Origin: a virus
Length of the DNA: 27,880 nucleotides
Virus record (IMG/VR): IMGVR_UViG_3300032242_002494
Coordinates: 1-27,880 of that record
Reading direction: 5' to 3' (one strand)
This document shows, in pieces, positions 13,639 to 23,600 of the stretch. Below the pieces are notes generated by a model. It was not told the DNA's origin. It was given only the letters and a program-made list of their open reading frames with translations, and did not search any database. How positions within the stretch are numbered: the first letter of the stretch is position 1; every line of letters starts with the position of its first letter. The position numbers and the translations under genes were made by a program.

Positions 13639-15522
13639 ATGAATTATAAAAAAGTTGCTTCTCAATTAGCAAAAGCTAATCCAAATAGAACTGCAGCGTT
13701 AAAAGCACTTGATGATTTAAATCTTCCACCTACAGATGCTACTGGAGTAAAGGGACAATTGATGTTATTGAACGACCCAACTGATTTTGGTGGTAAATCG
13801 TCAAATAGTAATTCATCAAACAATTCACCTTCAAGTCCATTTGAACAGCTATATAAATCAAATCAAGGTACGTCTTTAATAGCTAATTTACCTGAAGATG
13901 AAAATGTAAAAGGAGGATTTGCTGGATTATTTGAAATTAATAATTTACACTCAGAAATTGTTAAACAAATTCAAAGAGAATCTAATTTACAAACACAATT
14001 AAACGAAAAAGTTGGTTTAACAGGCGAATTATCAAATGCATTTCAAAAGGACATTTTAAAGACTATACCATCAGCAGTAAGTTTAGGTTATAGTTTTGCA
14101 AATGTTACAGAAATGCTTACAAGGATGGGAGAACAATCTGGTAGATTTAATCTTATATCAGAAGAAACATTACAAAATTCATACGCAGTTGGTAGAGCAT
14201 TTGTTGGAGACTTAGCAAATTTAGCTCAAACGTTTACTGAATTTGAAAAAATAGGTAAAGGTGCTTATGATACATTAGCAGCAATTAGTAAAGCTGGTTC
14301 AGCATCATTAAGTTTAGGTTTAAATTCTAAAAAAACAACAGAATTACTTAGAGAAAATATTGGTAAATTAAATGAATATGGATTCAAAAATGGCGTAGAT
14401 GGTTTAAATAGAATGGTTCAAAGGTCTATTGAATTTAGAATGAATTTAGGTGAAGCATTTAAAGTGGCTGACAATGTAATGGACCCTGAAAAAGCAATAG
14501 CATTAACTGCAAATTTACAAGTTTTGGGTGGTGCAATAGGAGATTTTAACGACCCATTAAAATTGATGTATATGGCCACGAATAATGTGGAGGGGTTACA
14601 AAAAGCATTAATTGATGCCGCTAAAGGATTGGCAACATATAATGCGGAGCAAGGTAGATTTGAAATTATTGGTGTTAATACAAGAAGAGCGCATGAAATG
14701 GCGGCTCAATTAGGTGTTGATTATAATGAATTAACTAAAGGAGCTATTGCAGGTCAAGAAAGAATGTTAGCTAATTCCGTATTGATGGCGAAAGGATTTA
14801 ATGTATCAAAAGAAGATAAGGAGTTTATTACTAATATGTCACAAATGAAAGGCGGACAAATGGTAGTAACAATACCAGAAGATGTTGCTGGTAAGATAGG
14901 TTCTAAAACTGAAATAGCGTTAAAAGATTTAACAGCTTCACAAATTGAAGCGTTAAAAGGCGTAAAAGAGCAATTAAAAGAAAAAACACCCGAACAAATA
15001 GCTAGAGGTCAATTTACATCAATTCACAATATTGAAATGATGTTACAAGGAATTTACAGAACTGTTGTAACAGATGTAAAAAATTTAACATATGGAGAAA
15101 AAGGAATAGTTGATATAAAAGCAATTGCAGATAGATTACAACCTAATGTAAAACAAGCATTTTTAACTGCAAATCAACAATTGCCAGAATTCCAAAAATA
15201 TGTAGGAGGTCTTTTTGATACAGTAAAAGGAGGATTAACGCAATTAACTGGTCCATTTGCAACACAATTTGAAAATGTCACAAATGAAGCAATAAATAAA
15301 TTTATATCAGTATCAGCAAAAGCCAATCCAGGTCAATTCGAAGAACAATATATGAAGTTAATGGATCAATTTAGCACATGGTTCCAACAAAGCAGAAATA
15401 ATAAATTTATTAAAGGAGCATCTATACAAAATAAGTTAACCATAGTAGACCAATCTAAAGGTAGTAAAGGTTATCTTTTAAATCAAACTAAGAATGCATA
15501 TATTGATGATGGTATTGATTAG
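13639..15522 (+). CDS. Probable tail tape-measure protein
   Basis: The product has 627 residues and is almost wholly helical. The first 90 residues hold a Ser/Asn-rich flexible stretch (about 55-70). After that come long helices such as LSNAFQKDILKTIPSAVSLG, MLTRMGEQSGRF and EFEKIGKGAYDTLAAIS, plus Gly/Ala-rich segments. Position between the gp26-like/small-ORF pair and the baseplate genes is the canonical tape-measure slot. In other phages this protein fills the tube and sets tail length. By the usual 1.5 A per residue, 627 residues would suit a tail of roughly 94 nm. No catalytic motif is seen. An alternative is a gp29-like hub component. The call relies on position and composition. Confidence 0.55.
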   Translation: MNYKKVASQLAKANPNRTAALKALDDLNLPPTDATGVKGQLMLLNDPTDFGGKSSNSNSSNNSPSSPFEQLYKSNQGTSLIANLPEDENVKGGFAGLFEINNLHSEIVKQIQRESNLQTQLNEKVGLTGELSNAFQKDILKTIPSAVSLGYSFANVTEMLTRMGEQSGRFNLISEETLQNSYAVGRAFVGDLANLAQTFTEFEKIGKGAYDTLAAISKAGSASLSLGLNSKKTTELLRENIGKLNEYGFKNGVDGLNRMVQRSIEFRMNLGEAFKVADNVMDPEKAIALTANLQVLGGAIGDFNDPLKLMYMATNNVEGLQKALIDAAKGLATYNAEQGRFEIIGVNTRRAHEMAAQLGVDYNELTKGAIAGQERMLANSVLMAKGFNVSKEDKEFITNMSQMKGGQMVVTIPEDVAGKIGSKTEIALKDLTASQIEALKGVKEQLKEKTPEQIARGQFTSIHNIEMMLQGIYRTVVTDVKNLTYGEKGIVDIKAIADRLQPNVKQAFLTANQQLPEFQKYVGGLFDTVKGGLTQLTGPFATQFENVTNEAINKFISVSAKANPGQFEEQYMKLMDQFSTWFQQSRNNKFIKGASIQNKLTIVDQSKGSKGYLLNQTKNAYIDDGID

Positions 15523-15540
15523 TGAAAATTATATTACACC

Positions 15541-15548
15541 TATTTATA
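15541..15548 (+). promoter_or_regulatory. TATTTATA box before the 1582-residue baseplate gene
   Basis: Exact TATTTATA, 13 bases before ATG 15562, with an A-rich run up to the start. The layout TATTTATA-N9-AAAT resembles the one before the 26508 gene and, on the minus strand, before the 4754 start. Confidence 0.45.
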
Positions 15549-15561
15549 ATAAAAACAAATA

Positions 15562-18500
15562 ATGCCATATTATTTAGATTTTGATAGCACAAAAAATTTT
15601 AGAGATAAATTATTAGCAAGAACTTTGGACCCAATTTATGGTAATTCACCATCTCCAAAAACTTTTAATAATAAAAGTTATAGTGAACAAAATTTAAGTG
15701 ATTTACCCAATATTTTACAACCAGCTGTTGATACAAATAGATTAGATGAACTTACAAGTATTGCAACTAGTAATGTTTATAAACCAAACGAATACTCAGT
15801 AAAAGATACATTAATAGATTTACCAAGAAGAGCAAATTTAAGTTTGTATCCATATTTTATAAAATCGGATGAGAATTTGATTAGTATTATGGCTACTAAT
15901 TCATATAACACTGAATCTGAACTTTTTAAATTTGCTGCAAAATATATACAACAAGATCCAAATGGTCCAGTATTAGCTAGAATACAACAAAATTTATATT
16001 CAGCAACAACAGCAAAGGTTAGGATTGCTGATGCACTTGAAGGTAATTTTGTGACATTACAAGCCATTTTAAGAGGTAGAGAACCACTTGTGGAAGGTAA
16101 TAACAAAATTACAGTATCAAGCTCAATTTTAGGTAAGGGAATTGATTTTTTGGGTACTGTGGCTGGTACTCAGTTACCTTGGTCTGAAATATCCGGTGAT
16201 TATTTAACTAATCCTAGAAATCCAATTAATGTAAGACCTACAAATGTATCTAACGCAACTAAAATATGGCAAGATTTAACAGGTGTTTTAGGCTCAGTAA
16301 TAGGTATTCAGAGAAGACCATTACCAACTAGAAAACCATCTGATATTTTAATTCAAAGTACTGGTAATTCAACATTAGCAAGATTATACGATGCATTATC
16401 ATATAATGATTATGCACCCAACTATACAACAACTGCAAGATCTCAACAAAGTAGTAAACTTTTTAATTATCCAAATCAATTTGCACAGGGAGTAAAAAAT
16501 TTAATTGGAATGGAAGCACCAGCTGGTATTGCATATATTGGAGATGATAGGTCTCACGATGTTAAAAATGCTATGAGTGATTTATTATCAGGAAGACCAG
16601 TTCGTAGTCCATATTATCTTTCATTAATGTTTGACCCAATATCAACTGAGTTATTTCATAATGATAAAAATACAATGGACCAAGGTAGATTGGATGGTAG
16701 TCTAACTTGGATTAGTAAAAAAACAAGTAATAAATATAATAAAAATGCAATACAAGGTGGGGAATCGTTTAATTATTCTGGTTCTTTTAGACCTGACTCT
16801 ATTTTATACACAACACAGGATATTTTAGATAGTGTTCCAAGTAATGGTGCCGGTGCATTTTCACATATTGGTCATATTATGGACCAAACTAGTAAATTTT
16901 TCGTTGAAGGTTCAAAGTTAGTATCAAGAGGTTCTGCTGTAAAATATACATTAAATGGTAAAGACGTTGGAGCTGAGTTTGCAAGAGTATGGACTAAAGA
17001 CAGACCTTATCGTACATATGGTAGTACAGCACCTTATATTGATGATGTTAATACACCTTATTATAGTGGAGCTACAGGAAACTATTTTAGAAGAAAAAAT
17101 ATAAGAAAATTTGATGGTTCAGTTTTAAGTAATACATGGAATTTAAATATTGCACCTAATTCAGACGGAACTAAAAATTTTACAGATTCCACAAATATAT
17201 CAGACAACTATAAATTTGGTGGCGGTTTTTATGCTAAAAAATATATGTTATCTATTGAAAACTTAGCATGGAAAAACACACATTTACCAGGTTTTACCGT
17301 AAACGATTTACCATATAGTGAAAGAGGTCCTAATGGTGGTAGAGTTATGTGGTTTCCACCATATGATGTAAAAGTAAATGAAGTATCAACTGCTACATGG
17401 GAAAGAAATAATTTTTTAGGAAGACCCGAACCAATATACACATATCAAAATACAGAAAGAAGTGCAACATTAAGTTTTAAAATTGTTGTTGACCATCCAA
17501 GTATTTTAAATTTACTTGTTAGAGAACATTTTAAAACAATGAGTGATGAACAGGCTGATAACTATATTCATTCTTTTTTTGCTGGTGTAAAAGATGTTGA
17601 TTTTTATAGTTTAATAAGAACCTATGCGAATTTAGATACTAACGATATCACAACAATAAAAAATTATTTAAATTCTAATAGTGACCCAAATCAATTATCA
17701 AGATATAATGTTGGTGTAAGTCCAAAAACAGCAATTAATCCAAATACAACAGATAACTCGAATAATGTAAATTTAAATATTGTTTTAAATTTTGGTAATG
17801 CCGACCCACAACCAACTGAAAAAAGTTTTATGACCGGTGATTATTATGCTGCAATTAATAAAGAGTTATTATTGAAAAAAAGTAAAATTATTGAAGATTT
17901 AAATACTGGAATGGATACAATAATAACTGGTACAGATGAAAAAAGTGTAAGCGATAGAAAATTATTATTTGGTACTGTAAATGCTACAGCAGATAGTAAA
18001 CCAAATATAGTTACAAAATTAAGTGATTTAATTGATACTTCTACTAATAATTTTAGTACGTTGTTATCACAATTAGAATCATTAAAAACGGAACTTAATA
18101 ATAATATTGTAAAAAATGATGTAATAATAAAAATAGGTTCATCATCATCACATACATGTGATTTTGATATTACAAATGGATTTAATTATTCTTTATCTGT
18201 TAGACGTGCATATTCTGTACTTTTATCTATTATAGCAAAAATTAATGTAAGTACAAATAAAGAATCAGATATCTTATCAAAGAATTGGTCTGAAACTGCA
18301 AATTCTGATGCTTCAGGATATGAGCACTATATAATTAATGCTTCAATACCATTAGAAGATTTGGGTTATAAAGGTAATAATAATTCATTAATTATTAGAA
18401 CTATAAGTTATGGCGAAAAAGTACAAAATAATGGTATAGATTGTAGTGCTACTGAATTTAATAATACAAATTTAAAAAGGTCTGCGCCGGTAATGTATGG

Positions 18501-20310
18501 TTGTAGAGCTTCAAACGTTACATTATCATACTTCAAAAAAACTACAAATGAAACAACAGCTGGTAACAATACAAAAACACCAACTCAAATTATAATCAAT
18601 AATATACAAGGTCAAAATCAAAAACCACCACTTGAAGAAATGAAGAAGATAATTATGAAAACATTATCTGAACAATATTATTTCAAGGTATTAAAAGAAG
18701 GAAATCCAATTATATATAATTCATTAAGAGAAAAACTAAAATATTTTCATCCAACTTTTCATTCAATGACACCGGAAGGATTAAATGGTAGATTAACGTT
18801 TTTACAACAATGTTTAAGACCGGGTGATACAATACCAGTAAAAGGTGTTGCAGATAATTCTGATATCGGTGCTAGAAATACTACATTTGGTCCACCTCCA
18901 ATTTGTATATTGAGAATTGGTGACTTTTATCATTCAAAAGTTGTAATTAGAGATTTAAATATAAATTTTGATGAAGGTGGGTGGGATTTAAATCCTGAAG
19001 GTATAGGCGTTCAACCGATGATAGCATCTGTACAAATGCAATTAAATTTCATTGGTGGTCAGGGATTAGAAGCACCAGTTGAAAGATTGCAAAATGCATT
19101 ATCATCAAACTTCTATGGTAATACTGAAATGTATGACGAACGTTCAATTAATACAACAACATCTATAAATCTTACAGGTGCCACAGCATATTCAAAAGAA
19201 TTTTTAAATTCACTTAATAATCAAATAGTTAAAAAAGCAGCAACAAAAAATCAAGATGGGACTTCTAAATTTATAGAAGGAAAATATCTAGGAACATTAA
19301 TAACTAATAATGTATTAGGTACATTAGATTATACACCATTAATTACTACAATATATGGTTATACCAAAAATTATTTTATAACTTATAGTGATTTATATAA
19401 TACAATTGCTTCTGAATTTGGTGCTGAATTAGCACCTATGATGATTGACTCAACATATAGACCAGTAAATCAATATAATGTTTCAACACCAACGGGTCCT
19501 ATAACATTAAATTTATTTGGATATATAAATAAATATGATTATAATACTTTAGTTCAATCTGTTAGAAATCAAGTTATGAGTTCAATATCAACAACTGGCG
19601 ATACGATTTCAACAATATTGAATTATACTGATTTGATTTCAGATACGACATTATTATATACAATAAATGAAAATGTAATAAACTATTTTTTACCTTTAAT
19701 AAGTTCAAAATTTGATGAAATTGATAGATATGATTTTAGTCCAATTGAGAAAATAAGATATAAATTAATTAAATCTTTAGATAATCTAAATTATTTAATT
19801 GATAATCAAATCGATATTACAATTTCTGGTGGCACAGCATATAGTGCAACATTAAATAATTTTACAGCACAAGATTTATATGATTCATATAGTGATTGTA
19901 TAACATATATAAACTCACAAAATGAAAAAATGTATAATGATTTAGATGATACGTTTGATTTTACAGATAATCAAATTTGTTGTTTAAATTATCCTGAAAT
20001 TGCTTTAATTCTTGCTAGTTTTTTTAACGATAAAGTAGATGAAATTATGAACATTATTAAAGATACTATGAATCTAGGTGATGAAGACACAACAATCGTG
20101 GAAATAAAAAAGAGAATAAATGTTGTATTAACTAAAAAGAAAACATCAAAAAATTTTAAATTTAGTAAAGCACCAATTAGAAAAAATGAAAAATCTTTAT
20201 CATATAACATATCAGTAATTAACATGGTGGAATTAACAAATACTATGAAACTTTTGTTCTCAAGACAAAATCCAGTAAACAATACTTTAAACTATTATAG
20301 AAATGAGTAG
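15562..20310 (+). CDS. Giant baseplate/tail-tube-junction protein with OmpA-like region
   Basis: The product has 1582 residues. Around residue 597 it has WFPPYDVKVNEVSTATWERN. FLGRPEPIYTYQNTERSATL follows at about 619, a GRxEPxYxY...R pattern like that of T4 gp48/gp54 tail-tube-junction proteins. Residues about 855-990 resemble an OmpA-like peptidoglycan-binding domain: IIKIGSSSSH, LSVRRAYSVL (R881, R882) and a later YGE...CRASNVTLSY. Near 1100 a further structural block holds FGPPPICILRIGDFYHSKVV and GWDLNPEGIGVQPMIASVQM. The gene overlaps the gp53-like gene by eight bases. It follows the tape measure, so a place at the tube-baseplate interface is likely. The exact T4 counterpart is uncertain; it may combine several T4 proteins. 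Confidence 0.55.
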   Translation: MPYYLDFDSTKNFRDKLLARTLDPIYGNSPSPKTFNNKSYSEQNLSDLPNILQPAVDTNRLDELTSIATSNVYKPNEYSVKDTLIDLPRRANLSLYPYFIKSDENLISIMATNSYNTESELFKFAAKYIQQDPNGPVLARIQQNLYSATTAKVRIADALEGNFVTLQAILRGREPLVEGNNKITVSSSILGKGIDFLGTVAGTQLPWSEISGDYLTNPRNPINVRPTNVSNATKIWQDLTGVLGSVIGIQRRPLPTRKPSDILIQSTGNSTLARLYDALSYNDYAPNYTTTARSQQSSKLFNYPNQFAQGVKNLIGMEAPAGIAYIGDDRSHDVKNAMSDLLSGRPVRSPYYLSLMFDPISTELFHNDKNTMDQGRLDGSLTWISKKTSNKYNKNAIQGGESFNYSGSFRPDSILYTTQDILDSVPSNGAGAFSHIGHIMDQTSKFFVEGSKLVSRGSAVKYTLNGKDVGAEFARVWTKDRPYRTYGSTAPYIDDVNTPYYSGATGNYFRRKNIRKFDGSVLSNTWNLNIAPNSDGTKNFTDSTNISDNYKFGGGFYAKKYMLSIENLAWKNTHLPGFTVNDLPYSERGPNGGRVMWFPPYDVKVNEVSTATWERNNFLGRPEPIYTYQNTERSATLSFKIVVDHPSILNLLVREHFKTMSDEQADNYIHSFFAGVKDVDFYSLIRTYANLDTNDITTIKNYLNSNSDPNQLSRYNVGVSPKTAINPNTTDNSNNVNLNIVLNFGNADPQPTEKSFMTGDYYAAINKELLLKKSKIIEDLNTGMDTIITGTDEKSVSDRKLLFGTVNATADSKPNIVTKLSDLIDTSTNNFSTLLSQLESLKTELNNNIVKNDVIIKIGSSSSHTCDFDITNGFNYSLSVRRAYSVLLSIIAKINVSTNKESDILSKNWSETANSDASGYEHYIINASIPLEDLGYKGNNNSLIIRTISYGEKVQNNGIDCSATEFNNTNLKRSAPVMYGCRASNVTLSYFKKTTNETTAGNNTKTPTQIIINNIQGQNQKPPLEEMKKIIMKTLSEQYYFKVLKEGNPIIYNSLREKLKYFHPTFHSMTPEGLNGRLTFLQQCLRPGDTIPVKGVADNSDIGARNTTFGPPPICILRIGDFYHSKVVIRDLNINFDEGGWDLNPEGIGVQPMIASVQMQLNFIGGQGLEAPVERLQNALSSNFYGNTEMYDERSINTTTSINLTGATAYSKEFLNSLNNQIVKKAATKNQDGTSKFIEGKYLGTLITNNVLGTLDYTPLITTIYGYTKNYFITYSDLYNTIASEFGAELAPMMIDSTYRPVNQYNVSTPTGPITLNLFGYINKYDYNTLVQSVRNQVMSSISTTGDTISTILNYTDLISDTTLLYTINENVINYFLPLISSKFDEIDRYDFSPIEKIRYKLIKSLDNLNYLIDNQIDITISGGTAYSATLNNFTAQDLYDSYSDCITYINSQNEKMYNDLDDTFDFTDNQICCLNYPEIALILASFFNDKVDEIMNIIKDTMNLGDEDTTIVEIKKRINVVLTKKKTSKNFKFSKAPIRKNEKSLSYNISVINMVELTNTMKLLFSRQNPVNNTLNYYRNE

Positions 20311-20626
20311 AGATTATTTTGATAGATATCAATTTTTTATAGAAAATGGAACATATAAAGTTGTACCAGGAATACAACTTGACATTAAAGCTACAGACAA
20401 ATATATGATATATAGAAGTGGTATTGATAGATTAGATAAAATATCCCAAGATTATTATGGTTCACCAACATTTGGTTGGTTAATTATGGTTGCAAATCCT
20501 AGCATAACAGGTACGGAATTTGAAATACCTGATAATTCATATGTCAGAATTCCATTTCCTTTAGTTACCTCTTTACAAGATTACAAAAGAGCGGTAGAAT
20601 TGTACAAACTTTATTATGGCGAATAA
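20303..20626 (+). CDS. Baseplate wedge protein, gp53-like (LysM-type)
   Basis: This 107-residue protein begins MSRDYFDRYQFFIENGTYKV. The core is a LysM-like unit: DRLDKISQDYYGSPTFGWLI then MVANPSI and FEIPDNSYVRIPFPL, the usual Y.v..gDtL..IA..yyG.......I..aN......i..G..L.IP order. T4 gp53 is a LysM-fold wedge component of about 196 residues, so this is a short version. The LysM fold in such proteins is structural and need not bind peptidoglycan. The gene overlaps the upstream gene by eight bases and the downstream gene by eleven, which suggests translational coupling in one baseplate operon. Confidence 0.62.
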   Translation: MSRDYFDRYQFFIENGTYKVVPGIQLDIKATDKYMIYRSGIDRLDKISQDYYGSPTFGWLIMVANPSITGTEFEIPDNSYVRIPFPLVTSLQDYKRAVELYKLYYGE

Positions 20627-23600
20627 CAATATAACTGGTAGTGAAAATATACATGTAAAAGTAGATCAAAATAATTTAATATATATTGATCCTAATACTG
20701 TTATATCACCAGATGGTTCGTTATCACCAAGAGGAGTTAAACATGAAGAATTAACTATGTATGTTAATTTAGAAGCAGATTTAGTACCTAGGTCTATATT
20801 AGTTTCAGATAATGATACAAATACTTTAAAATTTGTAGCTGGAGGTAAGTTAAGTTTTTTAAATAATAAAAATAATGTTGAAGGTGTTGAAACTAAAGAT
20901 TATGATACATCATGGACAGATGCATTTGCACCATCATCATTAATAAGTAATAATAATCATACTACTTATGATGCGTCAGCACAAAGTTTTGGTATAGAGC
21001 ACGTCGATATTTCAATAAAGGGTTATAATGCAATTCCTCAAGTCTCTATGCAATTTATTGATGTGAGAGGAAAAACATTATTTGAAGCTGCAGAAGATTC
21101 ACCTTATGCGGCATTTTTTCATGTACCTTGGCCTATATTTTATTTAACAATAAAAGGTTACTATGGTAAAGCTATAAAGTACAGATTACACCTTGTAAGT
21201 TTCAAAACAAAATATAACGACACAAATGGTAATTTTGAAAGCGCCGCTGTGTTTGTTGGTTCAACATATGCTTGGCTATCAGATATTCCTTTACAAGGAA
21301 TATTAAATGCGGCTTATATGTTTCCAATTGAATCTTCAAAAACAAACACAAATGATGGAACTAAATCACAAGAAACAGTTGTAAAATCAACTAGAGGTTT
21401 TAGTTATTTAAAAACTATTTTTAGTGAATATAAAAAAAGTGGACATATATCAGCCAACTTCCCGGTTAAAACTTTAAGAGAAGTTATAACAGCAGCATCA
21501 ACTTTAGATAAAATATTAGAACAAAAAATATTTTCTGAAGTAGTTGATATGAGATTATTTACCGGCATAAAAGAATTTGGTGAAACTCTTGATGAGTTTA
21601 GACAAGCAATTACAGGTTGGGCTAATTTATATTTAGATAAAGCTGCTGGTGTTGCATTAACAAGCAATAATATAGATTATTATTATTTAAGTGATAGTGA
21701 TAAATTTAATACAAAAAATGTTATTGGACTTAAAACACCAGGAACATTACAAAATCTTATAACAAGTTATTCCGAAAAGTTATCAAAGAATGACATATTT
21801 GTAACTAATTTAATAAATCAAACACAAGCAGTTTTTAAAAAAAGAAGTTTTGGTTTAGGTGACATAAGTAAATTTGAATGGAATAGTCAAACTGAACAGA
21901 ATAATTTTTTTCAATTAGAACCATCAGATGACCCTAACTTACAAAAACAACAAGATGCTGGTGAAATAGTTGGTAAAGTTCTAATTGGTATAGACTATCT
22001 TGTTGGTTTAATTGATGATATTAGTAATTTATTTGAAGAGCAAAGAATATTGTTTGAAAATGATGTTGAAGTTGCAATGAATGAATATGTAAAAAGGTCG
22101 GATACTGGATTAGGATTTGAACCAACAATCAAAAATTTATTTGTAATTGTACTTGCAAATGCAGAAGCATTTATAAGATTAATGCAAGATACTCATGCAA
22201 GAGCTATAGAGGTTGCTAGTGAAAGAAGATTGTTTGTAGACAAATATACCAATGAAAATAGTAAAGCAGATATTATTTATCCATGGCCTGAAATTAAAAA
22301 AAGGAATGAGAAAGATAAACAAAACGTTTTAGTATATCCAGGCGACCCTTCAATTAGTAAAACATTATTTGCCGATAATGCAAAATTGTGGCCTGAAGTA
22401 GATTTTGTGGAAAATTTTATTGGTGTTGCAACTAATAAAATAGACTCATTGGCGCCAAAAGAAGGTGGCGTTGGTAAAATTGTTTATAGTTTTAATAACA
22501 ATGAAGACCAAAAAAATATACAAAAGGTGAGCGTAGGGGATTTATTAAGTACTATAGTACCATATTCATCTAAAATACATTCTGATTTTGTTTATGAAAT
22601 TTGGGAAAGGGCATTAAATTATACATTTGTCGATTCATTTGACGATGAAACAATAAAAGAATTGGCAGATAAAGAATATAAAAATATTTTATCATCAATA
22701 CAATATGATGAAGATTTGATTAAATTGGTCAAAGAAAACTTCTTGAGCCAAAATACATTTAGAGATTTATTATATAAATTAGCACCATATGACAAATATT
22801 TTTATTATCTAAGTCAACAACCAACAACAAATTATTTACAAGGATTATATGATAATCCGATAACAATACTACAATATAGAGATAACAAAACTGATTTTGG
22901 TAACTCATTAAAATATTCTAGACTACAAAATTATTTGAGTAATTATAAACCAGAAGCATATAGACAAAATATATTTCCATATAGTTCTCAGGCTTATAAC
23001 AATTATTTTGAAACTAAAAATAGTAGAACATTTTCAAACACAGATTTAGAATTCAATGGGTTTATTAATGTTAACACAAACATTGGATTTATATGTGGAA
23101 AAATTGACCCACAATTTTGGATTAATAAATATTATTCGACAAACATTTTTTTACAAAAATTAAATTTAAATGGTAAGTATACACACATACTTAACACACC
23201 ATATTTTCATAAACAATTGTTTTCAGATTTTGTTGCAAATACTGCTAGAGGAAAATACGCAGGTTCTGCTTATTTACTTTTAAACTCAATTCCATTTGTT
23301 GATTTGGAAGATAATGTAAAATATTCAGGAGAAAACTTTTTAGTATCTTCTTTATTTAGGGAAATTAGTTCTACGCAATCTATACCATATCATTTGATGT
23401 TGAAATGGGGTTCATTATATCATAGATATAAAATTTATAAAACAACGGGTAATGACATATTAAAAGGATTTTTGACCGGAGGAATTACAACGCCAATAGA
23501 TGGTAATACTTTTTTTGATAACAATAGTGGCTTTACATATACAAATGGTTCAGTAACAGGTATAACATATACTGGTGCAACTCATATTGGTGTACATCCA

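Noticed and set aside
15777-16106. A 109-codon minus-strand frame inside the 1582-residue baseplate gene
   Set aside because: It is a shadow of a long intact coding frame with normal composition.
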